From assembly GCA_039908535.1 (NCBI GenBank), contig JAMOAW010000082.1:1-30710 (forward strand): 30,710 bases of DNA, read 5' to 3'. Positions 16,323 to 24,885 of this stretch are shown here, one piece after another. The translations under genes were made by a program, and so were the position numbers. Positions within the stretch are counted from its first letter, which is position 1; every line of letters begins with the position of its first letter. The notes under the pieces are model-generated. The model saw nothing but the letters and a program-made list of their open reading frames with translations, had not been told where the DNA came from and made no database searches. Origin of the DNA: JAMOAW01 sp039908535 (lineage in GTDB: Bacteria > Pseudomonadota > Magnetococcia > Magnetococcales > JADFZT01).

Positions 16323-16398
16323 TTGCAGCAATTGCTGCAAGGATATTTATGACGAAATTATGACATTTACGTGACAATCAAATTGTTAATATGTGACG
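16323..16398 (-). promoter_or_regulatory. Pho-box array, promoter and palindromic operator upstream of the DUF47-DUF47-Pit operon
   Basis: Read on the minus strand, hexamers CGTCAC (16398-16393), TGTCAC (16376-16371), TGTCAT (16365-16360) and CGTCAT (16354-16349) stand at exact multiples of 11 bases; the fifth register (16387-16382) is degenerate. This matches the PhoB consensus of 11-bp-spaced TGTCA repeats. A -10-like TAAATA (16349-16344) begins 10 bases after TGTCAT, the canonical PhoB-to--10 spacing. At the expected start point lies a perfect 18-bp palindrome, TTGCAGCAATTGCTGCAA (16323-16340), a likely second regulator's operator. Confidence 0.75.
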
Positions 16399-16496
16399 AA
16401 AATCAGGCTTCTATCGGAGGTTTTAAAAGAGACGCATGTGAGAAGTTTTTTTAAAATGCTTGAGAGGGTGAAGCAAAAAAATTATGGTCAGGGCAA

Positions 16497-16615
16497 GAGC
16501 TTGGGGGATCCAAAACCGCCCCCCGATTCCCCCACCCTTTTTTTTTCAGTCTTAAAAAAAAAGAGGGGGTCTGGGGGATTCATCCCCCAGGGTTTGGCCT
16601 TTAAATTTTTTTATC
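16497..16615 (-). repeat. Family A dispersed repeat, copy A6 (inverted, partial)
   Basis: Orientation opposite to all other A copies. The order on + is CCGCCCCCCGATTCCCCC, an A9-T9 centre, then CTGGGGGATTCATCCCCCAG (C-G closing pair) and AAATTTTTTTA. The GGCGGTTCTCCGCC hairpin is largely deleted (only CCAAAACCGCC remains), and so is the GCCCTGCGGGC end. Confidence 0.75.
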
Positions 16616-16631
16616 GAGTTAAAAAAAAGTG

Positions 16632-16832
16632 GGTACCACCACATTGAAGTGTGGACGATTAACGAGTGCCTGAACAAAAAGCAAAATCAAGACCTTGGGG
16701 GATTGCATCCCCCAATCCCCCTGCTTTTTGAAGAAAGCAAAACCGAGGTCAAAAGCAAAATCAAAACCCTGGGGGCAATCCCCCAGACCCCTTTTTTTTT
16801 AAATAATAAAATCGGTTAAGTGTGGCGGTACC
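16632..16832 (-). repeat. Family B dispersed repeat, copy B3 (inverted)
   Basis: Inverted relative to B1 and B2. It begins GGTACCACCACATTGAAG at 16632 and ends TGTGGCGGTACC at 16832, so both GGTACC termini are present. The core holds TTGGGGGATTGCATCCCCCAA and CTGGGGGCAATCCCCCAG hairpins. No target-site duplication is seen. Its last base overlaps the first base of the sigma54 regulator's stop codon on the minus strand. Confidence 0.82.
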
Positions 16833-18292
16833 TAACCTTTGTTCGCACGCATATTAATCAAACGGCGATTTAAAGATTGACGGGTGATGCCAAGCAAAGT
16901 CGCGGCAATCCCCTGATTGTTGTTGGCACGGCGCATCGCTTCCAAAACCAAAAAATCTACCCCCTCTTTTAAACTCGGAAAAGGACCACTCAACGTAATC
17001 CCGGTGGAGTGTTCAGGCGTACCCAACTCTATCCGTTCCGACATCGCAACAGAAGAACCACCACTCTCACGAATGGCTTGATGAAAACTCTCCATCGAAA
17101 GGGTCGGACCACCCATATGACGGGCAACGGCATCATAAATCATGGCGCGCATCTCCCGTACATTACCAGGAAAATGATACGCCGAAAGCAGCGTAAGCAG
17201 TTGCGAAGGGGTATTGGGAACCACTTTCTGCATCGCCTTGGCCGCCTCTTGGCTAAAATAACTCAACAACAACGGAATATCCTCTGTACGCTCCCGCAAG
17301 GGAGGTATTTCAATACGATGCGACGAAAGCCGATAAAAAAGATCCTGCCGAAATTGCCCCAAACCAATCATCTTGCGTAAATCATGGTTGGTGGCGGCCA
17401 AAATGCGCGCACTGCTCAATTTTGGCACATCCGAACCCAATGGATAATAGCTTTGCTCCTGCAATAAACGCAAAAGCTTCACCTGCGAGGCGGGTTTCAG
17501 ATCGCCAATCTCATCCAAAAAGAGCGTCCCCCCTGCCGCCTTGGCAACCAACCCCTCTCGATTGCTATCGGCCCCAGAAAAAGCCCCCTTACGATGGCCA
17601 AAAAGGGTATCTGAAAAGAGCGTATCATCCAGTCCCGCCACATTCAACGACACAAATTCCCCATTCCGACAACTCACCCGATGCACCGCATCGGCCAACA
17701 ACCCCTTGCCAACCCCGGTCTCTCCGGTAATTAAAATAGTCTCGCCACTACACGCAATCGCCTCAATATATTGAAAAATCCCTTGGAGCTGCTTGGAATT
17801 GGTGAGAATCCGCGCAAAGGCCTCTTTGTGATTGAGTCCGCCATGAATCAAATATCCCTTTAAGGCATGAACCTCCTGTCGCAACATGAACGTATCCACT
17901 GCCCGACGCACACTGCTCACAAACCGATTGCGCTCAATCGGTTTAACCAAATAATCAAAAGCCCCATCCCGCATACAAGAAACAGCGGTCTCCACCTCCT
18001 GAGAGGCGGTAGCCACCACCACCGGCACCTCTGGAAAATGCCGAATAATCTCTGGTAAAAGTTCAATACCCGATAAATGCGGCATAAAAAGATCCAAAAT
18101 CACCGTCATCGCCTTTTTTCGTAACATCAACGGCAATAAATCGCGACTGTCTTGTACCGTCACCACCTCTTTAATGCCTGAACCACGCAAAAACAGACTC
18201 ATACTTTCTAAAACATGCTCCTCATCATCCACCAAAATAACCGGTGGCATCCCACACGCCGATTGCCGTCCAGAAAGAGAAATTTCATTCAC
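16832..18292 (-). CDS. NtrC-family sigma54-dependent response regulator
   Basis: About 486 residues. The order is a receiver domain (VILVDDEEHVLESM acidic pocket, phospho-acceptor Asp in VILDLFMP, Lys in DYLVKPIERN), an AAA+ domain with Walker A GETGVGKG and Walker B GGTLFLDEIGDL, and a C-terminal Fis-type helix-turn-helix (NNQGIAATLLGITRQSLNRRL). The sigma54-contact loop reads GAFSGA, a conservative T-to-S variant of GAFTGA. I prefer the GTG at 18292 because GGAG lies seven bases before it; it overlaps the kinase stop by eight bases. GTG 18310 and ATG 18250 are alternatives. It would activate sigma54 promoters after phosphorylation by the adjacent kinase. Target genes are unknown. Confidence 0.9.
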   Translation of the reverse strand: MNEISLSGRQSACGMPPVILVDDEEHVLESMSLFLRGSGIKEVVTVQDSRDLLPLMLRKKAMTVILDLFMPHLSGIELLPEIIRHFPEVPVVVATASQEVETAVSCMRDGAFDYLVKPIERNRFVSSVRRAVDTFMLRQEVHALKGYLIHGGLNHKEAFARILTNSKQLQGIFQYIEAIACSGETILITGETGVGKGLLADAVHRVSCRNGEFVSLNVAGLDDTLFSDTLFGHRKGAFSGADSNREGLVAKAAGGTLFLDEIGDLKPASQVKLLRLLQEQSYYPLGSDVPKLSSARILAATNHDLRKMIGLGQFRQDLFYRLSSHRIEIPPLRERTEDIPLLLSYFSQEAAKAMQKVVPNTPSQLLTLLSAYHFPGNVREMRAMIYDAVARHMGGPTLSMESFHQAIRESGGSSVAMSERIELGTPEHSTGITLSGPFPSLKEGVDFLVLEAMRRANNNQGIAATLLGITRQSLNRRLINMRANKG

Positions 18293-20502
18293 TAAGGGTC
18301 TCCACTGCACTGATAGGTAGATGAATGGTTACCGTGGTACCATACCCCACGTTGGATTGAAAATGTAGACGACCCGAATGGGCTTTGATAATGGTCGCCG
18401 AAATTGACAACCCCAAACCCGTCCCCCCCTTTTCCAAACGAGTGGTAAAAAAGGGTTCGGTAATTTTTTCCAAATAAGCATCGGCAATGCCACATCCCTG
18501 ATCGCGGACAAAAAGAAGAATCTCCCGATTTTTAGCCTCCACACAAACCTCCAGCTCAACCCGACAGGTACGATCCGGCAGAGATTGAATGGCATTCATT
18601 AAAACATTGATCAACACCTGCTCCAACTGCTGAGAATTCCCCATGACCTGCGGAAGCGTGTCCGGCATTTGGCAGGTAAAAAAATCGGTATGCTTCTGAA
18701 TGGTGGTATTCATCAAAAGCAAAGCCCCCTGAATCACCTGGGCCAGATCAACCAGAGCAAAATGCTCCTGAGAATTATTGCGCACCAAATGTTTGAGTTG
18801 ATCGACAATTTTTTGAATTCGTTGGGTATTTTCCAAAATCCAACCAATCATACGGGGAATTTTGTCCGCCATCTCTGAATAGGGCAATCCAGAAATGGCA
18901 AAATCGCCATTTTCAACATAATATTCATTTAAAATAGGACGTATCGTCCGCCAAGCATCCCCCAACATATTGGCATTATAATAAATGGAGTTATTCGGAT
19001 TGTTGATTTCATGGGCCACCCCAGCAGCCAACAGACCCAAAGAGGCCAAACGAGAATTTTTGGCGGCCTGCTCTTCCAGCATTTTGTTTTCGGTAATATC
19101 GGTGGTCACCACCATGGCATTGACAATCTCTTCGTTATCCCGCAATGGCACCACCCGCACTTCCCACCATAAATTATGCGCCATCTGATGATAATGAAAC
19201 TGGGTCGTCTCCCCTTGTTGAAAAGCCAAATTTAAAGCGTGAAGAAAAATTTTTTGAAACTCAACAGGAGCCATGTCAAGCATGGCACAGGGATCGGCTT
19301 TCTCCAAGGTGGTCGAACGATTTACCAACAGGGAAACCCCATGCACATCCACCACACGGATAATATCGGGAGAATGGTGAAACAAAACACTCAATAACCG
19401 CTCCGATTCCTGTAACTCCAAGGCCATCCCAAGACGAATATTCATGCTGGATTTTAGGCGCAATAAATAAAAAATCAACAAAAATGTCAATATCAATCCT
19501 GACAAAAAAGTCACCCAATGCCAATATATAAACCATTCGGCAGAACGAAAATGATCGGTTTTATTACATATAATTTTCCACGTCCGATGGCCCAATTGGG
19601 TCGTCAAAGACAATTTCAAATCTGGAAGATCCAACCAACGTTGCCAATCCATAGGGGAACGAAAATCAATGGAAGATCTCGTCAGACGGGAGGCATAAAA
19701 ATTTAAATTCCACCCCGCGCGGTTCCAACATTGAAATCGAACGTTGCGCCAAATGGGCAAACTGAAACACACCCACCACAAAACCACGCAAAGCCTGCCG
19801 TCGTTCCAAAATTGTCTCCACAGAGAGATCTTGGTTGTAAACGGGATAAACCGCCAAAAATCTAAATTGTAAAGAGGCTTTTTCCCAATGCGCAGGGATA
19901 CGCCCACTCACCCGAATTTCTCCACTATCTCTGGCATCTGCAAATAATTTACGACTATTGGTATCGGAAAAATAGTCGAGACCCAGCCATCGAAAGGGGG
20001 CATGGGCGGGTTCTAGATAGGTCACAGGGGCATATTGTTTACGGGGAGTAGCAACAGTAAAAGGGGGCGTTAAAGAAAAATCGTATATGCGAAAAGAGGG
20101 ATCGATCATCGCGTTCTGGGCTTCAAAATTTTCGCGCTGATCATGATCAACCACAGGAACCCATTGCAACACCTCTACCCCCGTATGCCGGGACAAAATG
20201 AGAGATGCAATACGATGAAAGGTTGAACCGCTTACCGTCGCGCTAGAATGGAATAGATCATGTAAATCATAGATAGACTCTAACGCCGTCTCCAACCCCC
20301 TATAAACCGCTCGCTGCCGGTCCTGAGCCACCCACTCAAACTCTTGCTGAATGTGACTTGACATCTGCATACGAACGCCAAAAAAAATCACCACAGAAAA
20401 CAACACTCCGACCACGGCCACCAAAAACAAAAGCCCATATTCTTGAAAAAAAGGAGATAAATTGGAAAAAAAACGATGACGTGAAAGAGGGGTGACATTC
20501 AT
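18285..20502 (-). pseudogene. CHASE-PAS sensor histidine kinase, split by a one-base frameshift
   Basis: The two reading frames together encode one kinase of about 738 residues. The first frame (20502 down to stop at 19666) gives a membrane span (residues 18-42), then a CHASE periplasmic sensor with FRWLGLDYFSDTNSR and AHLAQRSIS. The second frame supplies the rest of the periplasmic part, a second span (WVTFLSGLILTFLLIFYLL), a PAS domain (FHHSPDIIRVVDVHG) and an NtrB-like core with H-box AAGVAHEINNPNNS, N-box QVLINVLMNAIQS and G-boxes DQGCGIAD and GGTGLGLSI. Continuity is restored by removing one T from the T5 run (AAAAA on + at 19697-19701). A mutation, a sequencing error or slippage would explain it. 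The regulator gene overlaps its end. Confidence 0.85.
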
Positions 20503-20519
20503 GTGCTTAACCTTGTGAA

Positions 20520-20594
20520 CAAAAAAAAGAGTGGGTGGTTTGGGGGACGGTTCTCCGCCCCCCAAGGTCTTGACCTATCTTTTTCCAACACATG
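20520..20594 (+). repeat. Family A dispersed repeat, copy A7 (right half only)
   Basis: AAAAAAAAGAGTGGGTGG, then TGGGGGACGGTTCTCCGCCCCCCA and AAGGTCTTGA, and a degraded right end TTTTTCCAACACAT. The left hairpin and GCCCTGCGGGC are absent. It lies 18 bases upstream of the kinase start, so it would form part of the kinase mRNA leader. Confidence 0.75.
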
Positions 20595-20681
20595 AAATGT
20601 AAAGATAAATTTTCATCAATACAAGCAAGGAAACCCGACACGACGATATATAAAACCTAACTGAACCACAATCGATCCAAC

Positions 20682-20726
20682 AAAACAATAGCCGGAAGGT
20701 AAACAAACCCTTCCGGCTATTGTTTT
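20682..20726 (-). terminator. Bidirectional rho-independent terminator after the second pit gene
   Basis: A perfect 18-bp stem AAAACAATAGCCGGAAGG (20682-20699) / CCTTCCGGCTATTGTTTT (20709-20726) with a 9-base loop. Both strands end in TTTT, so it can stop transcription from the pit/DUF47 unit (minus) and from any plus-strand transcript. It lies 20 bases past the pit stop codon. Confidence 0.9.
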
Positions 20727-20745
20727 CAAACAGAGATCAACGTGT

Positions 20746-22011
20746 TTATGCAAACATACCCTTCAATAAGAAGAAGATGGCCGCCGCTCCAACAGCTCCA
20801 ACAGGCACCGTAATAAACCAGGAGAGAACGATTTTACCAATTACACGCAGATCCAAGGCACCAATACCGCGAGCCAAGCCAACCCCCATCACCGCACCCA
20901 CGGCGATGTGGGTGGTGGAAACAGGTAGACCGGTTTTGGAAGCCAACACCACCACCGTTGCCGCCGCCAAAGTAGAGGAGAAGGCACGACTGGGGGTCAA
21001 CTCGGTAATTTTAGTACCAATCGTTGCAATCACCTTGGTACCATACGTGGCCAAACCAATGACGATGGCAATACCACCCAAGAAAAGAACCCAAAGAGGC
21101 AACGGAGACTTGGAGTGAATTTGACCTTGGGAAGAGACGACATCCAATACCGCCGCTAAAGGTCCAATCCCATTGGCCACATCGTTAGAACCATGGGCAA
21201 AACACATCGCCGCAGCGGTGAAAACCATCATTGGAATAAATACTTTTTCTGCATTGGCATAGTGAAACTCTTTATTATCGGCATCACTCACATTTTGTCT
21301 GTCGATCATTATTTTACCAACAATGGCACAAATAATTCCCACCACAACCGCCATCCCAAAGGTTTCTGCATCGGTGAGGTTGATTTTTAGATGTTTCAGA
21401 CCCTTGAAAAAGGTTACCAGAGCAACGATAAAACCAACCAAAAAGATATAATAGGGGCCACGGGCCTTGGCACTCGCATAGGGATTGTCTGTTTCAAGAA
21501 TAAATTTACGAATGCTCATGGTGATAATAAAAGCGATGGTGCCACCCAAGAGAGGAGAGATAAACCATGATGCGACAATGGTCCCCATTTTATTCCATTT
21601 CACCACATCGGGTCCAATTCCGACGATGGCAAAACCGACAATGGCACCCACAATCGTGTGGGTGGTGGAGACCGGCCAACCTTGACTGGTGGCCACATGT
21701 AACCAAATGGCGGTAGCCAACAAAGCGGCCGTCATGCCAAACATAAGGAGTTCAGGACGGTTGATCAAACTTTCGGTGTCAATCATACCATCACGAATCG
21801 TTGAGGTCACCTCACCACCAGCGATAAAAGCTCCAGCAAATTCAAATATAGCCGCGATAATAACGGCATTACGGATCGACAAAGAACCTGACCCAACTGG
21901 CGGTCCCATGGCATTGGCCACATCATTGGCCCCAATGGCCCAACACGCATAAAACGCAAAAATCAACGCCATGCTGGTAAAAATTGTTCCATACTGTGCA
22001 ATAATTTCCAT
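20746..22011 (-). CDS. Inorganic phosphate transporter, Pit family (long form)
   Basis: 421 residues, about ten to eleven spans. The signature repeats are WAIGANDVANAMGPPVGSGS in the first half and FAHGSNDVANGIGPLAAV in the second. A hydrophilic loop of about 45 residues (DRQNVSDADNKEFHYANAEK) separates them. This GANDVAN subtype is closer to eukaryotic-like and gamma-proteobacterial PiT than the short form at 13479. Expected role: H+- or Na+-coupled phosphate uptake at the inner membrane. GGAG sits eight bases before the ATG. It is downstream of a DUF47 gene (49-base gap) and ends in a strong terminator, a two-gene unit. Confidence 0.93.
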   Translation of the reverse strand: MEIIAQYGTIFTSMALIFAFYACWAIGANDVANAMGPPVGSGSLSIRNAVIIAAIFEFAGAFIAGGEVTSTIRDGMIDTESLINRPELLMFGMTAALLATAIWLHVATSQGWPVSTTHTIVGAIVGFAIVGIGPDVVKWNKMGTIVASWFISPLLGGTIAFIITMSIRKFILETDNPYASAKARGPYYIFLVGFIVALVTFFKGLKHLKINLTDAETFGMAVVVGIICAIVGKIMIDRQNVSDADNKEFHYANAEKVFIPMMVFTAAAMCFAHGSNDVANGIGPLAAVLDVVSSQGQIHSKSPLPLWVLFLGGIAIVIGLATYGTKVIATIGTKITELTPSRAFSSTLAAATVVVLASKTGLPVSTTHIAVGAVMGVGLARGIGALDLRVIGKIVLSWFITVPVGAVGAAAIFFLLKGMFA

Positions 22012-22060
22012 TCGTAAATCTCCAACCTTTGTATCGTAAAGAGAGAAAGTGAGTATAAAC

Positions 22061-22741
22061 CTAACGAGCCGTCAGCAGACGCAACCGATCACCAACCTTT
22101 TCCGCATTATCGGCCAATTCATTGATCCAATGGATCATCTGATACCAAAGAATCACGGAAACCGGCTTAATTTCATCTTCATGTAAAAACAGACTACGCA
22201 AAAGATCCGCAACCATGGCGTTGGTTTCAGTTTCAATTTTGCTCAGATCCTCCACCATGCCCATGACCAACTCGGATTGACGACCACCAAAACCGGTCTC
22301 CACCAGTTCATCAAGTTGTTCAATAATCTTACCGGCTTGTAGACACGCATCAATACAACGTTTTGCCAAGGCAACGACAGGAGCTCCCATACCGACGGGC
22401 ATTTCCATGCGCCGCTCGGCAAGCAAACCCGCTATTTTTTCGGCCATGTCGGCGATATTGTCTTGATAATTTAATAATTCCAAAAGATCACGCCTATCCA
22501 CAGGCATAAACATGCTTTTGTGCAGATGGGTACGCATGCCATCTTTAATTGTATCGGCCTGATGTTCCAGATCATCAATTTGAACTTTAATCTCTTTAAT
22601 TTTGCTGTCATTACCAGCAACAAGAGCTTCAAAAATTCCCGGTACGAGTTCTGCACATTGCGTGACAACCCGCATATGCTGTTGAACGGCCTTGAAAGGT
22701 GATTTCCCAAAAAGGGATGCAAAAGGGTTTCCGTGTCCCAT
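22061..22741 (-). CDS. DUF47 / PhoU-like protein (TIGR00153-type)
   Basis: 226 residues of helices with two PhoU-like acidic patches (PVDRRDLLELLNYQDNIADMAEKIAG and FLHEDEIKPVSVILWYQMIHWINELADNAEKVGD). This is the more typical DUF47 type, with the N-terminal FASLFGKSPF seen in many relatives. It precedes the long-form pit gene on the same strand, the standard pairing in which the DUF47 protein is thought to regulate the carrier. A Shine-Dalgarno (AGGAGAG) lies about ten bases before the ATG. No Pho-box-like array is visible upstream, unlike the first pit operon. Confidence 0.9.
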   Translation of the reverse strand: MGHGNPFASLFGKSPFKAVQQHMRVVTQCAELVPGIFEALVAGNDSKIKEIKVQIDDLEHQADTIKDGMRTHLHKSMFMPVDRRDLLELLNYQDNIADMAEKIAGLLAERRMEMPVGMGAPVVALAKRCIDACLQAGKIIEQLDELVETGFGGRQSELVMGMVEDLSKIETETNAMVADLLRSLFLHEDEIKPVSVILWYQMIHWINELADNAEKVGDRLRLLTAR

Positions 22742-23405
22742 GTTATTTTACTCTCCTTTACGAAAAAATGTTGCTTGATGAAAGATGGCTCGATGCTTGT
22801 TAACGTTGTTGATAATGAAACATAATATATACATTTTTTATATGTTATTTTTATACTCTTACAACTAAAGACCAATTGATTCACACCAAATCACTCAAAC
22901 AAATATTCACACCCTTTCCCCTCTTTTTTAAAATCTTAACATAATTATTTTACGATTGTAAACTGTTTTTTTTAATTTTTATACATTTTTTCAATTTATT
23001 GATTTTAAATTATTTTTTCAAATTAACTGCCAACAAAAACGAAACCCAATAACTTTCTTTAATTAATTTAACAAAATAAAAATGTATTTTAAGATTTTTT
23101 TTAAAATAGAACATTTAAATTATGTAATTAATTTAATATATTGATTTATATATATATTATTTTAAAAAAATCTTTTTAAGCACTTCAAAGCAAGAAAAAA
23201 ATAATTTTCAGCTCAATAAAATACAAAATATTATCGTTCTATTTAAAGCAAATTTTTACTTGCAATTTTGCACACGCACTGCTTTAATAACAGGATCTTT
23301 AATTTAAAAATTCGAGCAATTCATGACCCATCTATAGCATAAAATTCGTTTTATCTTTTTACCTTCATCTCCCTTCCACAATTTTATAACATTAGGAGCA
23401 ACACA
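22742..23405. other. AT-rich divergent intergenic region
   Basis: About 660 bases between the divergent DUF47 gene and the NhaD-like gene. The section 22900-23240 is extremely AT-rich (long A/T runs, ATATATATATTATTTT near 23150). No ORF, repeat copy or tRNA is seen. A candidate plus-strand promoter lies at 23260-23288. The region probably holds both promoters; the AT-rich block could be a nucleoid-protein or curved-DNA upstream element. Confidence 0.6.
23260..23288 (+). promoter_or_regulatory. Candidate sigma70 promoter for the NhaD-like gene
   Basis: TTGCAA (23260-23265), 17-base spacer, TTTAAT (23283-23288), about 117 bases before the start codon and directly downstream of the AT-rich block, which could act as an UP-type element. 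Confidence 0.4.
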
Positions 23406-24770
23406 ATGAAGTTTATGGCTTATTTTTTAGTAGGCTGGCTTATTCCAAGCGTTGGAATGGCCAGCAGTGGCCTGGCCACCACACCTGGTTTAGAACTTTT
23501 TGGCATTCCTTTCGATTTTATTCTATTTGCGTGCACGTTGATCGGTGTTGCTTTGTTTCATCACCACACAATGAAAGTGGCTTTGACGGGTTTGAGTGTC
23601 ATTATCATCTACAAACTCATCTTTACTGGCTTTAAACATGGGACGGGGGTCATGGGCCTTGCGCTACATTTTGAACACGAGTGGGTGATTTTAACCAATC
23701 TACTCTGCCTGTTGCTGGGGTTTGCCTTGCTTGCCAACCATTTCGAAGAGAGCAAACTACCAGATATCTTGCCGAAATTTTTACCCAGCGGATGGATGGG
23801 GGGATTTTCCTTGTTGGCTTTAATTTTCTTCATGTCAGCCATTCTTGACAACATTGCCGCCGCCTTAATCGGTGGCACCATTGCGGGCATTGTCTTTCAC
23901 AAAAAGGTTCATATCGGCTTTTTAGCGGCCATCGTCGCCGCCTCAAACGCGGGAGGGGCAGGTAGCGTGGTCGGGGATACCACGACAACAATGATGTGGA
24001 TCGCTGGCATCAGCCCTTTAGCGGTCATCCATGCTTTCGTGGGTTCTTTTGCGGCATTGGCAATCTTTGGAATTCCTGCCGCAATCATGCAACATAAATA
24101 TTCCCCTCTCACAGAAAATGCGGTGACAGATATTAAAATCGATTGGCATCGAGTAGGAATAGTCTTTTTTATTCTTATTTCCGCTATTAGTGTCAACGTT
24201 CTTGTCAATGTTGCCTTTGCTGATTATTCCGACTCTTTTCCTTTTCTGGGGGCTACGGTGTGGGTCTGCCTGATTTTGGCCGCACTGGTTCGTCAACCCC
24301 ATTGGTCGTTATTACCTGATGCAATGAAAGGCAGCATCTTTTTATTGTCTTTGGTGGTCTGCGCCTCTTTGATGCCCGTTGAAAAACTACCCGTCGCCTC
24401 TTGGTTTTCAGCGATGATGCTCGGATTTATATCCGCAGTCTTTGACAATATTCCATTAACCGCGTTGGCCATTAAACAAGGGGGGTATGATTGGGGTGTA
24501 CTGGCTTATGCCGTTGGATTCGGTGGTTCCATGATTTGGTTTGGTTCTTCAGCGGGTGTTGCCATATCAAATCTCTTTCCTGAAGCCAAATCGGTCGCCG
24601 CTTGGGTGCGGCATGGCTGGTTTGTTATTGTTGCCTATGTGATCGGATTTTTTGTCATGCTCGGCCTGATGGGATGGCATCCAACGCACACCAAAGTGGA
24701 AATTGTTGCCGAAACGCCTGTGCATCATGTATCGGAAAAAGAACATGATGCCCTGCGGGAAAAAAATTAA
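23406..24770 (+). CDS. NhaD-like Na+/H+ antiporter (ion transporter superfamily)
   Basis: 454 residues, about twelve spans. Two inverted halves each carry a DN re-entrant motif (SAILDNIAAALIGG at about 140 and SAVFDNIPLTALAI at about 345). The first half also has GGAGSVVGDTTTTMMW, the NhaD-type signature, and the second has GGSMIWFGSSAGVAIS. The superfamily also contains ArsB, citrate carriers and magnetosome MamN, so Na+/H+ exchange is the best but not the only reading. The ATG has AGGAG eight bases upstream. The last 13 residues (VSEKEHDALREKN) and the stop are encoded inside repeat A8, so the natural C-terminal tail has probably been replaced by the element. Confidence 0.83.
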   Translation: MKFMAYFLVGWLIPSVGMASSGLATTPGLELFGIPFDFILFACTLIGVALFHHHTMKVALTGLSVIIIYKLIFTGFKHGTGVMGLALHFEHEWVILTNLLCLLLGFALLANHFEESKLPDILPKFLPSGWMGGFSLLALIFFMSAILDNIAAALIGGTIAGIVFHKKVHIGFLAAIVAASNAGGAGSVVGDTTTTMMWIAGISPLAVIHAFVGSFAALAIFGIPAAIMQHKYSPLTENAVTDIKIDWHRVGIVFFILISAISVNVLVNVAFADYSDSFPFLGATVWVCLILAALVRQPHWSLLPDAMKGSIFLLSLVVCASLMPVEKLPVASWFSAMMLGFISAVFDNIPLTALAIKQGGYDWGVLAYAVGFGGSMIWFGSSAGVAISNLFPEAKSVAAWVRHGWFVIVAYVIGFFVMLGLMGWHPTHTKVEIVAETPVHHVSEKEHDALREKN

Positions 24771-24885
24771 AATCAAAGACAAAACCTTGGGGGATGAATC
24801 CCCCAAACCCCCTCTTTTTTTTAAGTATTAAAAGAAAAGGGTGGGGGGAATTGGGGGGCGGTTCTCCGCCCCCCAAGGTCTTTTA
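24727..24885 (+). repeat. Family A dispersed repeat, copy A8
   Basis: The left terminus ATGTATCGGAAAAA (24727-24740) is the exact inverse of the consensus right terminus TTTTTCCGATACAT, and is followed by GAACATGATGCCCTGCGGG. It then has TTGGGGGATGAATCCCCCAA (T-A closing pair), T8, and GGGGGGCGGTTCTCCGCCCCCC. The right end stops at AAGGTCTT, where a second partial copy starts. Bases 24727-24770 are coding for the NhaD-like protein. Confidence 0.85.

Larger units (their letters stand above)
16061..16831. other. Non-coding region between the pit operon and the sigma54 regulator
   Basis: About 770 bases without a convincing gene. From left to right it holds the leader of the DUF47 operon (16061-16340), the palindrome and Pho-box array (16323-16398), a possible gene remnant at 16393-16500, an inverted family A repeat (16497-16615) and an inverted family B repeat (16632-16832). 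The leader has an inverted repeat TACCCCTATTTAGGGGT-like stretch near 16211-16228. The copies of GCAGCAAAA near 16228 and 16308 echo the palindrome half-site and may be extra operator half-sites. Confidence 0.6.

Noticed and set aside
16632..16832. Target-site duplication around B3
   Set aside because: The flanking bases (AAAAAGTG and TAACCTTT) do not match, so no duplication can be claimed for this copy.
23406..24770. Magnetosome gene mamN
   Set aside because: MamN belongs to the same transporter superfamily, but no other mam gene is nearby and the NhaD signature fits better.
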